Source: Flavobacterium sp. ZT3R18
GTDB lineage: Bacteria > Bacteroidota > Bacteroidia > Flavobacteriales > Flavobacteriaceae
Direction of reading: 5' to 3'
Length of the DNA stretch: 64,000 bases
Assembly: GCF_007097385.1 (NCBI RefSeq)
Contig: NZ_VJZS01000001.1
Location: forward strand, 124,001 to 188,000
Shown here: piece by piece, positions 33,899 to 42,931 of the stretch
Layout: each line of letters starts with the position of its first letter
How positions within the stretch are numbered: the stretch's first letter is position 1
Made by a program: the position numbers and the translations under genes
Notes under the pieces: model-generated
What the model saw: the letters and a program-made list of their open reading frames with translations, nothing else
Database searches by the model: none
What the model was told of the DNA's origin: nothing

Positions 33899-36526
33899 TT
33901 AAAATTTGTAAGTCAAAGCCATAGATATTGATCTTCCTGGCATAGGTCTTGCTCTAACATTGTTTACCGTGTTCTCTGTGATACTTCCTTCTTCGGATTC
34001 GGTAATTGCTAGGGTGTCAAATAGGTTGTTTGCTGAAAGATTTATTGAAAACCCTTTTGTGATTTCAAATTCAACAAAACCATTTACGATTACAAAACCA
34101 TTCATTACAAGTAGATTTGAATCTTGAGCAAAAGCTTTGGTTTGACCAATAAAACTCAACCCAATTGTATTTTTGTTGTCAAAAAAACGGTACGTCGGCA
34201 TGAAATTATACATTAGTTTTGGCTGTCTTCTGGCTTCGTTTCCTTTGTTGTCGCCGGATGTAATTTCTGCTTTTGTGTAGGTTACAGCTCCGTTTACACT
34301 AAAATTATCATTTACACTATAAGATGTTTCTAACTCTAAACCATAAGATTTATAATTGTTTTTGATGATGCTGTTTGAGGTAGCTTCATACCCACCTTGT
34401 TCGTCTGTTTTAGAATGAAAAGCAGTTGCGTAAACGTATCCTTTAGAGAATTTTTGTTTATAACCGATTTCAGCTTGTGCCAAAAAGTCTAATGCGTTGA
34501 TTTTATTCCCATCTAAATAATCCAATCCTGAAAACAAAATACGATCCGCTTTTGCAGAAGCACCTTTACTATATCTGGCAAAAAGAGATTGTTTTGGTGT
34601 TAATAAATAGTTAGCTCCCAAAGTATAAGACACATAATCATAGTCGTAATTAACGGCGGTTTCTTTTGCTGTATTTATAGCAGAAACGCTCTTTTCTGGA
34701 GTAGAAATAACGCCGTCATTGTTGATGTCGTAGATCGTTTGTGAATTACCTGCGAATGAACCCGAAACTTTACCCATGTCATAACGTAAACCTCCTTCAA
34801 GCGAAAGGTTTTCTGTTGCATCAACAGTTATATTTACGTATGGAGCCGAAACATTGTATTGAGTATCGTAATTTCGGGTACAACAGTTGCCCCAAGCAGG
34901 TACGCCATAAGCATACAAGCCGTTTTCTGACAATAGCGTTCCAGCAGCATTGGTTACATTTATAAGTCGTGGATTATTGTCCGAAACCTCCTGAAGGTAA
35001 GAGTTCCACAACCACGACATCGAAATGTTTTGAATAGATTTGAAGTAACCAGCAGTGATTCCTATTTTCTCATATTTTTTTATTACTCTTAAATCATTCA
35101 TAAAGTTATTAAAATCATTTAATTGAGTGTCAAACATGTGTATTCTGTTTACTAACCCATTTGGATTGTCAAAGGGAGCTCCTGAATTTGCATAAGTCAA
35201 AGTAGATCCTGCTCCGAAGGAAGTAGCAATTGCTGAAGCCGAGCTAACTTCTGCTGGAAATGGAGCGATAAAACCACCACTATTAGCAGAATAACGACCG
35301 TTTTCGCTTATTTTCCAACCATTATCTAAATCGAATGCAGCACTAACACCAATTGATTTTGAAACAGGGTTCATTCCATCAGCAACTTTTCCTCTTCTTA
35401 ATTCGCCATCTGTACCAAGTCCTACATTATGGTTCAAATAAATGGATTGCAAAGCACCCGTTGTAGCATCATAACCGCTAACATTTTCCCAAGTAGGATT
35501 TGCATTTGTTCCCGTTACTTGCACAGGCATAGGCATGTAAGCAACCGCTTTGTCGTTTAAGAATTTGGCATAAATAGTCACTGACCCTTTTTGAAATTCT
35601 TTTGTGATATTGAATTTTACTTGTCCGCCGTTATTAGATGTAGAACCCGTTTTTCTTACGCCTTCGCCAGCTCTGTAGAACCCACCAGCATGAAAATAAA
35701 GACCTTCTCCAATTTTGGCGCCATAGTCTAGGTCGGTTCTAAAATTGTTGTAATCCAAACCAAAACTGGTTCTCATCATTCCGCCATCCGTTTTTCCGGT
35801 TTTGCTAATAAAGTTGATGATTCCGCCAGGAGAGTTAGAGGATAATGTAGAAGCAGATCCACCACGAATGGCTTCAATTCTTGCTACATTCCCGTCAAAT
35901 CGAGTAAAAATATCGGCAGTTGCAAAAGCTATGTCTCCAAACAAAAGTACTGGTAGTCCATCTTCTTGAATTTGTAAATATTTAGATCCTCCAGAGGAAA
36001 TTGGTACACCACGCACAGAAATATTCGAATTTCCTTCTCCGCCAGATGATTCAGAACGAATACCTGGGATTGATCTAAAAATTTCAGCAGTAGATCTTGG
36101 TGCTGCTTGTTCTATTTGTCTTGCTCCTAATGAAGTGACAGATACACTGGACTTGATTTTAGTTCTCGGACTAACAACGCCTGTGATAATTACATCGTTT
36201 AATTGATTTGCGTCTTCGTCAATAGAGATATTTTGAGTTGTATTTCCGTTAACGCTGACAGAAGTTTGTTTTCTTTTATAACCAATAAAGGATGCTATGA
36301 CAACAATGTTTCCGTTTTGTAGATTTGAAAATTCATATTTCCCGTCAAAACTGGTTGAAGTTGTCTTTTCTGTATCTTGAATGGTGACATTTACCCCTGC
36401 AATAGGATTACCTTTCGCGTCGGTAACAACCCCTGATAGTGTGGAGTTTTGGGAAAAAGCCAAATTGAATAGCAATAGTGCTATAATCAATTTACTTTTT
36501 TTTAATAAATAAATGGTTTTTTTCAT
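33899..36526 (-). CDS. TonB-dependent receptor of the sugar locus
   Basis: This 875-aa receptor has a signal peptide (LLKKSKLIIALLLFNLAFSQ), a carboxypeptidase-regulatory domain (STLSGVVTDAKGNPIAGVNV, about 27-110), a plug (SVRGVPISSGGSKYLQIQEDGLPVLLFGD) and a barrel ending GRSISMALTYKF. There is no SusD-like partner, so it is not a classical SusCD pair. It precedes the transporter/hydrolase/kinase genes on the same strand and has two LacI-type palindromes upstream. It therefore probably brings the locus sugar across the outer membrane. Confidence 0.87.
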   Translation of the reverse strand: MKKTIYLLKKSKLIIALLLFNLAFSQNSTLSGVVTDAKGNPIAGVNVTIQDTEKTTSTSFDGKYEFSNLQNGNIVVIASFIGYKRKQTSVSVNGNTTQNISIDEDANQLNDVIITGVVSPRTKIKSSVSVTSLGARQIEQAAPRSTAEIFRSIPGIRSESSGGEGNSNISVRGVPISSGGSKYLQIQEDGLPVLLFGDIAFATADIFTRFDGNVARIEAIRGGSASTLSSNSPGGIINFISKTGKTDGGMMRTSFGLDYNNFRTDLDYGAKIGEGLYFHAGGFYRAGEGVRKTGSTSNNGGQVKFNITKEFQKGSVTIYAKFLNDKAVAYMPMPVQVTGTNANPTWENVSGYDATTGALQSIYLNHNVGLGTDGELRRGKVADGMNPVSKSIGVSAAFDLDNGWKISENGRYSANSGGFIAPFPAEVSSASAIATSFGAGSTLTYANSGAPFDNPNGLVNRIHMFDTQLNDFNNFMNDLRVIKKYEKIGITAGYFKSIQNISMSWLWNSYLQEVSDNNPRLINVTNAAGTLLSENGLYAYGVPAWGNCCTRNYDTQYNVSAPYVNITVDATENLSLEGGLRYDMGKVSGSFAGNSQTIYDINNDGVISTPEKSVSAINTAKETAVNYDYDYVSYTLGANYLLTPKQSLFARYSKGASAKADRILFSGLDYLDGNKINALDFLAQAEIGYKQKFSKGYVYATAFHSKTDEQGGYEATSNSIIKNNYKSYGLELETSYSVNDNFSVNGAVTYTKAEITSGDNKGNEARRQPKLMYNFMPTYRFFDNKNTIGLSFIGQTKAFAQDSNLLVMNGFVIVNGFVEFEITKGFSINLSANNLFDTLAITESEEGSITENTVNNVRARPMPGRSISMALTYKF

Positions 36527-36569
36527 GGTTTAAAATTGTTTGATTAATAAATTTAACGTTAATTTATTG

Positions 36570-36602
36570 TAAATGTAGTTTTAGCTTATAGAAATAATAC
36601 AA
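36570..36602 (-). promoter_or_regulatory. Candidate promoter of the TonB receptor
   Basis: On the minus strand TTG (36600-36602) and TACATTTA (36570-36577) are separated by 22 bp, close to the TTG/TAnnTTTG consensus. Confidence 0.4.
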
Positions 36603-36612
36603 AAATCCTATT

Positions 36613-36645
36613 GCAAACGTTTGCGAAAACTATGCAAACGTTTGC
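36613..36645. promoter_or_regulatory. Paired LacI-family operators GCAAACGTTTGC
   Basis: Two perfect 12-bp palindromes at 36613-36624 and 36634-36645, 21 bp apart centre to centre (two helical turns). They have the central CG palindrome typical of LacI/GalR sites and lie between the TonB receptor and the divergent LacI gene. Apart from these and the promoter, the 354-bp region 36527-36880 shows no gene. Confidence 0.8.
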
Positions 36646-36880
36646 GATTTTATATTGAATAGTAAATTGTATGTGTTCAGAAAGTATTCAGTTTTAAGAG
36701 GGGATTTGAAAGCGAACAAAATAATTATCTCGAAAATCTAGGATTAATACACCAGGTTTGTAAAAAAGGAATAAAGCTATTTGTAGCTATTTTTTCTTTA
36801 ACTTAGAATCTTAGTAACTTGGTTGCTTAGTGTCTAAAGTTATAGTGCTGAATAGTTGCAAAAAATCTAATAATTGTTAA

Positions 36881-37909
36881 ATGAAAGAGACAACTCTAAA
36901 AGAAATTGCAGAAACTTTAGGAATATCTATTACCACTGTTTCGAAAGCATTAAAAAACAAGCCCGATGTTAGTAAAAAAACTATTGAAAAAGTGCTTGCT
37001 TTGGCCGAAGAACTCAATTATACCCCCAATAGTTTTGCTGTAAATCTTCGGACGAAAGAGTCTAAAACCATTGGATTAATTATTCCTGAAGTAGTCCATC
37101 ATTTTTTCTCGAATGTAATTAACGGGATTATCGCCGAAGCCGAGAAAAACGGGTATCTGGTTATTATTCTGCAATCAAATGAATCCTTGGAATTAGAGAA
37201 GAAACAAGTGGCGCTTTTAATTAATAAAAGAGTTGACGGAATTATAATGTCGCTTTCTAATGAATCCAATAATGATTCTCATATCAAAGAAATCCTCAGA
37301 AAAGAGATTCCTTTCGTTCAGTTTGATAAAATTTCTAAATTAATTCCGAGTTCAAAGGTTGTTATCAAAGACCAAAAAGCGGCGATGGAAGCAGTACAGC
37401 ATTTAATAGACAAAGGATGTAAAAAAATCGCGCATATTCGAGGTCCTGAAAACCCTCAAAATGCGATTGATCGTTTTCTGGGTTATAAAAAAGCGTTGGA
37501 AAACAATGGTATTCCTTACGATTCTAAATTGGTTTATACGTGCAAGAATGTCACTTTTGAAGAAGGAGTCGAGTTTGCTAAACAAATTCTTGCGGAACAC
37601 CCAGATGTGGACGGAATTTTTGTGATTACTGATTTGGTTGCGGTTGGCGTTTTGGCGTATTTTAATGAAAAGGGGATTCAAGTGCCCAATCAAATTGCGG
37701 TAATTGGTTTCAGTAATTGGTTTATGTCGCAAGTAATAACACCAAAATTAAGTACGGTTGATCAGCCCAGCTATGAAATGGGAGTTGCTGCTTTTGCCTT
37801 ATTGCTCGAAGAAATGCTTTGCCACAAAGAAGGGAAGGTGTTCATTCCTAGAACAATCGAGCTTGAAACGAGTATTATAGCAAGGGATTCTAGTTTGAGG
37901 ATGAATTGA
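36881..37909 (+). CDS. LacI-family transcriptional regulator of the sugar locus
   Basis: A 342-aa regulator with an N-terminal LacI helix-turn-helix and hinge (TLKEIAETLGISITTVSKALKN, residues ~3-25) and a periplasmic-binding-protein-like effector domain (IGLIIPEVVHHFFSN, VDGIIMSLSNES, QHLIDKGCKKIAHIRGP, AVIGFSNW). It is divergent from the TonB receptor, and two GCAAACGTTTGC palindromes lie between them. The effector is probably the locus sugar or its phosphate. The sites lie upstream of the candidate receptor promoter, so it could activate as well as repress. Confidence 0.9.
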   Translation: MKETTLKEIAETLGISITTVSKALKNKPDVSKKTIEKVLALAEELNYTPNSFAVNLRTKESKTIGLIIPEVVHHFFSNVINGIIAEAEKNGYLVIILQSNESLELEKKQVALLINKRVDGIIMSLSNESNNDSHIKEILRKEIPFVQFDKISKLIPSSKVVIKDQKAAMEAVQHLIDKGCKKIAHIRGPENPQNAIDRFLGYKKALENNGIPYDSKLVYTCKNVTFEEGVEFAKQILAEHPDVDGIFVITDLVAVGVLAYFNEKGIQVPNQIAVIGFSNWFMSQVITPKLSTVDQPSYEMGVAAFALLLEEMLCHKEGKVFIPRTIELETSIIARDSSLRMN

Positions 37910-37949
37910 AAGTCATTTTGTAAAAACTCCAGAAATGATTTTAAACAAA

Positions 37950-37985
37950 AATCCCATCTCGTAATGAAACAAGATGGGTTTTTTT
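37950..37985. terminator. Bidirectional terminator between lacI and tsf
   Basis: CCCATCTCGT/AACAAGATGGG hairpin with A residues before and seven T residues after, serving both convergent genes. Confidence 0.75.
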
Positions 37986-38006
37986 ATATTTTAAATCTAA
38001 TTTAGA

Positions 38007-38831
38007 TTATCCTAAAGCAGCTCTTTTGAAACCTGTTACGATAAGATCTTTGTCTAAAGATTTTGCATAAGCAGCAACGCTTAAGGCGTTATCTTTGATG
38101 TAATCTTGATTTACCAAGGTGTTGTCTTTGTAGAAACGTTGAATTTTACCTTTTGTAATGTTTTCCAACATAGCTTCTGGTTTTCCTTCTTGGCGCAATA
38201 AGTCTTTTGCAATTTCGATTTCTTTCTCGATGATTGATGCGTCAACACCAGCTTCGTTCAAAGCAATCGGGTTCATAGCTGCAGCTTGCATAGCGATGTT
38301 TCTAGCTACTTCGTCAGCACCAGCGATGTTTGCAGATAAAGAAACTAAAGTAGCGATTTTGTTTCCAGAGTGGATGTAAGAACCGATAAAAGCACCTTCT
38401 AATTTCTCGAAAGTTCTGATTTCTAATTTCTCTCCAATAACTCCAGTTTGCTCGATTAATTTTTCAGCAACAGTGATTCCGTTGAAATCAGCAGCCAAAA
38501 ATTCTTCTTTTGTATTGAAGGTCAATGCTAAATTAGCCATTTCAGTAGCCATTTTTACAAAGTTTTCATTCATACCTACGAAGTCAGTCTCACAGTTTAA
38601 TGTGATAACAACACCAGCAGTTTTATCTGCATTAACAACAGCAATTGCAGCACCTTCAGTAGATTCTCTATCTGAACGGTTTGCAGCTACTTTTTGTCCT
38701 TTTTTACGTAAGTTTTCAATTGCTAAATCGAAATCTCCTTCTGCTTCAACCAAGGCTTTTTTGCAGTCCATCATACCTGCACCAGTGATTGTTCTTAATT
38801 TATTTACGTCTGCAGCAGTAATTGTTGCCAT
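38007..38831 (-). CDS. tsf: Translation elongation factor Ts
   Basis: The 274-aa protein begins MATITAADVNKLRTITGAGMMDCKKALVEAEGDF, the EF-Ts signature, and carries the TDFVGMNENF segment that contacts EF-Tu to release GDP. Length is normal. It is the last gene of the rplM-rpsI-rpsB-tsf cluster, 137 bp after rpsB. The gap holds only AATTTGGAATTT-type short repeats. Confidence 0.98.
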   Translation of the reverse strand: MATITAADVNKLRTITGAGMMDCKKALVEAEGDFDLAIENLRKKGQKVAANRSDRESTEGAAIAVVNADKTAGVVITLNCETDFVGMNENFVKMATEMANLALTFNTKEEFLAADFNGITVAEKLIEQTGVIGEKLEIRTFEKLEGAFIGSYIHSGNKIATLVSLSANIAGADEVARNIAMQAAAMNPIALNEAGVDASIIEKEIEIAKDLLRQEGKPEAMLENITKGKIQRFYKDNTLVNQDYIKDNALSVAAYAKSLDKDLIVTGFKRAALG

Positions 38832-38968
38832 AATATTTTGTGTTTAATGTTATAAAAGTAAAAATTCCAAGCTCTAAATCCTAAATTCCAATTTTAATAA
38901 ATTATCAACATATAGTTTCTAATTTTTTATGGAATTTGGAATTTAAATTTTGGAATTTAAAATTTGAT

Positions 38969-39778
38969 TTATTCTTCAGTTGCTGGAGCTACAGGAGCTT
39001 CAACTGCTGGAGTTTCAGCTGCTGGAGCTTCAGCTGCTGGAGCTTCAACTTCAGCAACAACTTCAGTAGCATCAGTTTCTTTATCAGAAGTTCTATTTGC
39101 AAGACCGTCGATAATTGAAGCAGTAACTAAAGATAAAATTTTATCAATTGATTTAGAAGCATCATCATTTGCAGGGATAACATAATCTACTTCACGTGGA
39201 TCAGAGTTAGTATCAACCATTGCAAAAACTGGAATGTTTAATTTTTGAGCTTCTTTTATTGCGATGTGTTCAGCTTTGATATCTACTACGAACAATGCTG
39301 CAGGAAGTCTAGACATATCTGAGATTGAACCTAAGTTTTTCTCTAGTTTAGCACGAAGACGATCAACTTGTAAACGCTCTTTTTTAGAAAGGGTCATGAA
39401 TGTGCCATCTTTCTTCATTTTATCAATAGTAGACATTTTTTTAACTGCCTTTCTAATTGTAACGAAGTTAGTTAGCATTCCACCAGGCCATCTTTCAGTG
39501 ATGTAAGGCATGTTTGCAGCTTTTGCTTTTTCAGCAACGATGTCTTTTGCTTGTTTTTTGGTAGCAACAAATAATATTTTTCTACCTGATGCAGCGATTT
39601 TTTTCAAAGCTTCATTAGCTTCTTCAATTTTTGCTGCAGTTTTATATAGATTGATAATGTGTATACCATTACGCTCCATATAAATGTAAGGAGCCATGTT
39701 TGGATCCCATTTTCTAGTCATGTGTCCAAAATGAACACCTGCTTCTAGTAATTCTTTTACTTCTACTTTGTTTGACAT
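38969..39778 (-). CDS. rpsB: 30S ribosomal protein S2
   Basis: A 269-aa S2 with the usual core (ELLEAGVHFGHMTRKWDPNMAPYIYMERNGIHIINL, VDTNSDP, YVIPANDDASKSI). The last ~40 residues are a low-complexity Ala/Glu/Pro/Val tail (EAPAAEAPAAETPAVEAP) encoded by GCTGGAGCTTCA-type codon repeats and are probably disordered. It pairs with tsf as in most bacteria. Confidence 0.98.
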   Translation of the reverse strand: MSNKVEVKELLEAGVHFGHMTRKWDPNMAPYIYMERNGIHIINLYKTAAKIEEANEALKKIAASGRKILFVATKKQAKDIVAEKAKAANMPYITERWPGGMLTNFVTIRKAVKKMSTIDKMKKDGTFMTLSKKERLQVDRLRAKLEKNLGSISDMSRLPAALFVVDIKAEHIAIKEAQKLNIPVFAMVDTNSDPREVDYVIPANDDASKSIDKILSLVTASIIDGLANRTSDKETDATEVVAEVEAPAAEAPAAETPAVEAPVAPATEE

Positions 39779-40013
39779 TTTTTGTACTAGTTTACGTTCT
39801 GTTGATTAGCAATGTGTTCTTTTAAAGGTTATAAATTTAGGATGTTTATAAGGTTTAGTTCAACTAAACTTTTAAACTTCTAAACTTCTAAACTCTTTTT
39901 CAACCCATTTAGATGCTAAACTAATTCCTACCTCGGTAGGCAACAACAACATTGTTTTAAAATTTTTAATACATTCTAGGATGTCTTGTCCTAATTGAAC
40001 AAGACAGGCAATA
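39779..40013. other. Untranslated rpsI-rpsB spacer with hairpins
   Basis: This 235-nt spacer has no convincing gene. On the minus strand it can form GTCTTGT/ACAAGAC and CCTACC-GAG-GGTAGG-like hairpins, followed by tandem AACTTCTAAACTT sequences before rpsB. It could be a regulated rpsB leader, but no known family is recognised. Confidence 0.35.
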
Positions 40014-40400
40014 TTAACGTTTAGAGAATTGGAATCTCTTACGAGCTTTCTTCTGACCGAATTTCTTACGTTCAACCATTCTTGGATCTCTAGTTAATAA
40101 ACCTTCTGGTTTCAAGATAGCTCTGTTTTCAGCATTTACTTCACACATAACGCGTGCCAATGCCATTCTTACAGCTTCTGCTTGTCCAGTTGAACCACCT
40201 CCGTAAACGTTTACTTTTACGTCAAAGTTAGTAGCGTTCTCTGTCATAGACATTGGTTGCATAACTTTGTACTGTAAAGTAGCAGTTGGGAAATAAGTTG
40301 CGAATGGTTTTTTGTTTACAACGATAACTCCTGTTCCTTCAGAAACATAAACACGTGCAACAGCGGTCTTTCTTCTACCGATTTTGTGAATAACTCCCAT
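40014..40400 (-). CDS. rpsI: 30S ribosomal protein S9
   Basis: A 128-aa S9 beginning MGVIHKIGRRKTAVARVYV and ending with the characteristic basic tail (KKFGQKKARKRFQFSKR) whose final residues reach the P-site tRNA. It overlaps rplM by 1 bp, the conserved L13-S9 pair. Confidence 0.98.
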   Translation of the reverse strand: MGVIHKIGRRKTAVARVYVSEGTGVIVVNKKPFATYFPTATLQYKVMQPMSMTENATNFDVKVNVYGGGSTGQAEAVRMALARVMCEVNAENRAILKPEGLLTRDPRMVERKKFGQKKARKRFQFSKR

Positions 40401-40855
40401 TACTTAAGATCGTTAAGGTTAACTGTTCTAGGTTTTTGAGCCCCTTGTTTGTGCTCAGATCCTACAACAACATTTAAATTTCTAAAAAGTTCAGCTCCTA
40501 ATTTGTTTTTAGGTAACATCCCTTTTACAGCTTTCTCTACTAATAATGCAGGGTTTTTTGCTTGCAATACTTTAGCAGTTAAAGTTCTTTGTCCTCCAGG
40601 GTAACCAGTGTGACGGATGTATGTTTTCTCATCCATTTTGTTACCTGTTAGGTTGATTTTTTCTGAGTTGATAACGATTACGTTATCTCCACAGTCCACG
40701 TGTGGTGTGTAACTTGGTTTGTACTTACCTCTTAAAATCATAGCGACTTTTGAAGCAAGACGACCTAAGTTATGACCGTCAGCATCTACAACTATCCATT
40801 CTTTTACAGAATTGGCTTTTGTTGTTGAAATTGTCTTGTAGCTTAATGCGTTCAC
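40400..40855 (-). CDS. rplM: 50S ribosomal protein L13
   Basis: A 151-aa L13 with the usual WIVVDADGHNLGRLASKVAMILRGK and YIRHTGYPGG segments and length. It is the first gene of the cluster. A promoter lies about 46 nt upstream and a CCCC-TTTATT-GGGG hairpin lies in the leader. Confidence 0.98.
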   Translation of the reverse strand: MNALSYKTISTTKANSVKEWIVVDADGHNLGRLASKVAMILRGKYKPSYTPHVDCGDNVIVINSEKINLTGNKMDEKTYIRHTGYPGGQRTLTAKVLQAKNPALLVEKAVKGMLPKNKLGAELFRNLNVVVGSEHKQGAQKPRTVNLNDLK

Positions 40856-40883
40856 AATAATATATTTTAATTAAACATTCCAT

Positions 40884-40897
40884 CCCCAATAAAGGGG
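40884..40897 (-). promoter_or_regulatory. Small hairpin in the rplM leader
   Basis: On the minus strand CCCCTTTATTGGGG, just downstream of the -7 box, forms a 4-bp stem with a 6-nt loop. It may be an L13 autoregulation site, by analogy with L13 leaders elsewhere. Confidence 0.3.
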
Positions 40898-40900
40898 TTG

Positions 40901-40930
40901 CAAAAGTACAATTAATTATTTTAAATACAA
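40901..40930 (-). promoter_or_regulatory. Promoter of the rplM-rpsI-rpsB-tsf cluster
   Basis: On the minus strand TTG (40928-40930), 19-bp spacer and TACTTTTG (40901-40908) match the Bacteroidota consensus exactly. The rest of 40931-41202 is AT-rich and holds nothing recognisable. Confidence 0.75.
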
Positions 40931-41202
40931 ATACCTTAATTGATTATTTTTCAATATGGTTTGCGCTGATTATCAAATGTATATTTATCGTATTCTGTTT
41001 TTGTTTTTATTAAAGAATCTTTATTTGCTATATTTTGCTTCAAAAATCTTTTGGTTGTAGTAATTTTTTTGTACTTTTCGCTTTTATCTGTTTAAATGCT
41101 TGTGTTTTTGTTGTTTTTTTATAATAATATGGCTAAGTATTGATAAATTCTGATTTTTTCATTTTTTAAAGTTTCTTAAATACCACTAAATTCCACATCC
41201 CA

Positions 41203-42231
41203 ATGAAAGCAAAGGCTACATTAAAACAAATTGCAAAAGAACTCAATGTTTCGGTTTCTACCGTTTCTAAAGCACTTAATGACAGTCCAGAAATTAGTGA
41301 ACAAACAAAAATTAGAATTAAAGAATATGCAAAATTAAAAAACTACAAACCCAATGTTATCGGATTGAACCTGAAAAACAGAAAAACCAAAACCATTGGA
41401 GTAATTATACCCAATATTCTAAATTCATTTTTTGCAAAAGTATTTAGCGGTATAGAAAAAGTAGCTGATAAAAAAGGATACAACGTAATTATGTGTATCT
41501 CTAATGAATCGATCGAAAAAGAAGCGCATACCCTAGAAATGTTGAGCAATGGTACGATTGATGGATTTATTTTGTCGATATCCGAAGAAGCTCAGAAATT
41601 AGGGGATTATAATCATTTTAAGCAAATCATTATTGATGGTACGCCAATCGTTATGTTTGACAGGACAACAGACGAGGTAGATTGTGATAAAGTTATTGTT
41701 GATGATTTTGATTCGGGACTAAATGCAACGCAGCATTTGATTGATTTAGGATGTAAAAATATTGCCTTATTCTCTTCGGTAGATAATTTAAGTGTTGGTA
41801 AGTTAAGAGCCGAGGGTTATTTTAAAGCGCTGAAAGATAATAATATTGCAGTTAATGAAAATATTATTGTGCGTACCGATACAGAACTTGATTTGAAGGA
41901 GCAGATAGAAGAGGTGTACTCCAATAATCTTGTTGACGGTGTTTTTGCTTTGGATGAAAATGATTCGGTTGCTGCTTTAAAAATAGGCGTTAAAAAAGGA
42001 TATAAAATCCCAAAGGATCTTAAAATTATCGGTTTTGCCGATGGTATTCTTGCTTCCAGACGTTTGTCGCCAAGCTTAACCACAGTAAGTCAACACGGAA
42101 TTGAAATTGGTGAAGTAGCGGCTAAATTGCTTATCAAAAGACTAGAGTCTGAAGAAGAAGAGGAAAGTCCGTATGAAACGTTAGTGATTAGAACCAAACT
42201 TAAGGAACGAGAGTCTACGAGAAGATTGTAA
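41203..42231 (+). CDS. LacI-family transcriptional regulator
   Basis: A second 342-aa LacI/GalR regulator with the helix-turn-helix and hinge TLKQIAKELNVSVSTVSKALND (residues ~5-26) and a periplasmic-binding-type effector domain (IGVIIPNILNSFFAKV, QHLIDLGCKNIALFS, KIIGFADG). It stands alone, so its target is unknown. No copy of GCAAACGTTTGC is found near it. It ends in a bidirectional terminator. Confidence 0.9.
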   Translation: MKAKATLKQIAKELNVSVSTVSKALNDSPEISEQTKIRIKEYAKLKNYKPNVIGLNLKNRKTKTIGVIIPNILNSFFAKVFSGIEKVADKKGYNVIMCISNESIEKEAHTLEMLSNGTIDGFILSISEEAQKLGDYNHFKQIIIDGTPIVMFDRTTDEVDCDKVIVDDFDSGLNATQHLIDLGCKNIALFSSVDNLSVGKLRAEGYFKALKDNNIAVNENIIVRTDTELDLKEQIEEVYSNNLVDGVFALDENDSVAALKIGVKKGYKIPKDLKIIGFADGILASRRLSPSLTTVSQHGIEIGEVAAKLLIKRLESEEEEESPYETLVIRTKLKERESTRRL

Positions 42232-42282
42232 TTCCTTTTTATATTGTTTAACGATTCTGATTAAAATATAAAAGAAAATACT

Positions 42283-42322
42283 AAAAAAGGCAATCGATAT
42301 TTTATCTAGATTGCCTTTTTTA
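42283..42322. terminator. Bidirectional terminator
   Basis: A 13-bp AAAAAAGGCAATC/GATTGCCTTTTTT stem serves the LacI gene (+) and the DUF2442 gene (-). Confidence 0.85.
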
Positions 42323-42333
42323 TGTCAGATGTT

Positions 42334-42597
42334 TCATGTAGTAGCACTTTTTTTTGATATTTCTGTACTTTCTGTCCAAAGTGTAAAAGGATCAAAATCT
42401 ATTATCTCTTCTTTTCCCCAAACTACTGTATCATATTTCACAATAATTTTGTTGAAAAACGAAGTGTCTTTCAAGGGTTGAAAAACAGGATAATTAAGAT
42501 AGGGTAAGACAGAGAATTCCTTCCAGATTTTATTGTCAAATTCGATCTCTAATTTATAATCTGGTTTTGGTATAGCAGTTGTGATTTTTGGAAACAT
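42334..42597 (-). CDS. DUF2442 domain protein
   Basis: A small 87-aa protein with the DUF2442 pattern: YKLEIEFDNKIWKEFSVLPYL, FNKIIVKYDTVVWG and IDFDPFTLW near the C-terminus. Such proteins commonly sit next to DUF4160 genes, as here, 5 bp downstream of one. The function is unknown, and the pair is sometimes considered toxin-antitoxin-like because of size and linkage. Confidence 0.8.
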   Translation of the reverse strand: MFPKITTAIPKPDYKLEIEFDNKIWKEFSVLPYLNYPVFQPLKDTSFFNKIIVKYDTVVWGKEEIIDFDPFTLWTESTEISKKSATT

Positions 42598-42602
42598 ATC
42601 AT

Positions 42603-42890
42603 TTATCTTAAGGGTTCAATTTTAAAAACAGGCTCGCCTTTGATGGCTAGACTCCAGTCAGCCATTAAATCTTCTTGTCGAATTTCAATCCACGCTTTTA
42701 CAAGTTTGGTCTTATTATTAGGCAGTTTTCCTTCTAATAATTCCCCGTCGGGTATAGAAAATACCGCCTCAAATTCATTATATTTCACATGAATATGGGG
42801 CAAATTATGTTGCTTATTACCAAATAGTACATTGAAATTATTAAGCCATAAAACAAACTTATTACAGGCATAATTTTTACTTTTAAACAA
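42603..42890 (-). CDS. DUF4160 domain protein
   Basis: A 95-aa protein carrying the DUF4160 core HNLPHIHVKYNEFEAVFSIPDGELLEG followed by KAWIEIRQEDLMADW. The N-terminus (MFKSKNYACNKF) differs from the more usual form that opens with an IRMYF-type strand, so an internal start is possible. It forms a two-gene unit with DUF2442. No function is known. Confidence 0.78.
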   Translation of the reverse strand: MFKSKNYACNKFVLWLNNFNVLFGNKQHNLPHIHVKYNEFEAVFSIPDGELLEGKLPNNKTKLVKAWIEIRQEDLMADWSLAIKGEPVFKIEPLR

Positions 42891-42931
42891 AGTTACAAAA
42901 TCTATATTTTAAATTGTAAAAAGACTATTTT

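Noticed and set aside
39872..40075. 67-aa minus-strand frame between rpsI and rpsB
   Set aside because: It overlaps the rpsI end in another frame and its protein resembles translated repeats and hairpins, not a conserved family.
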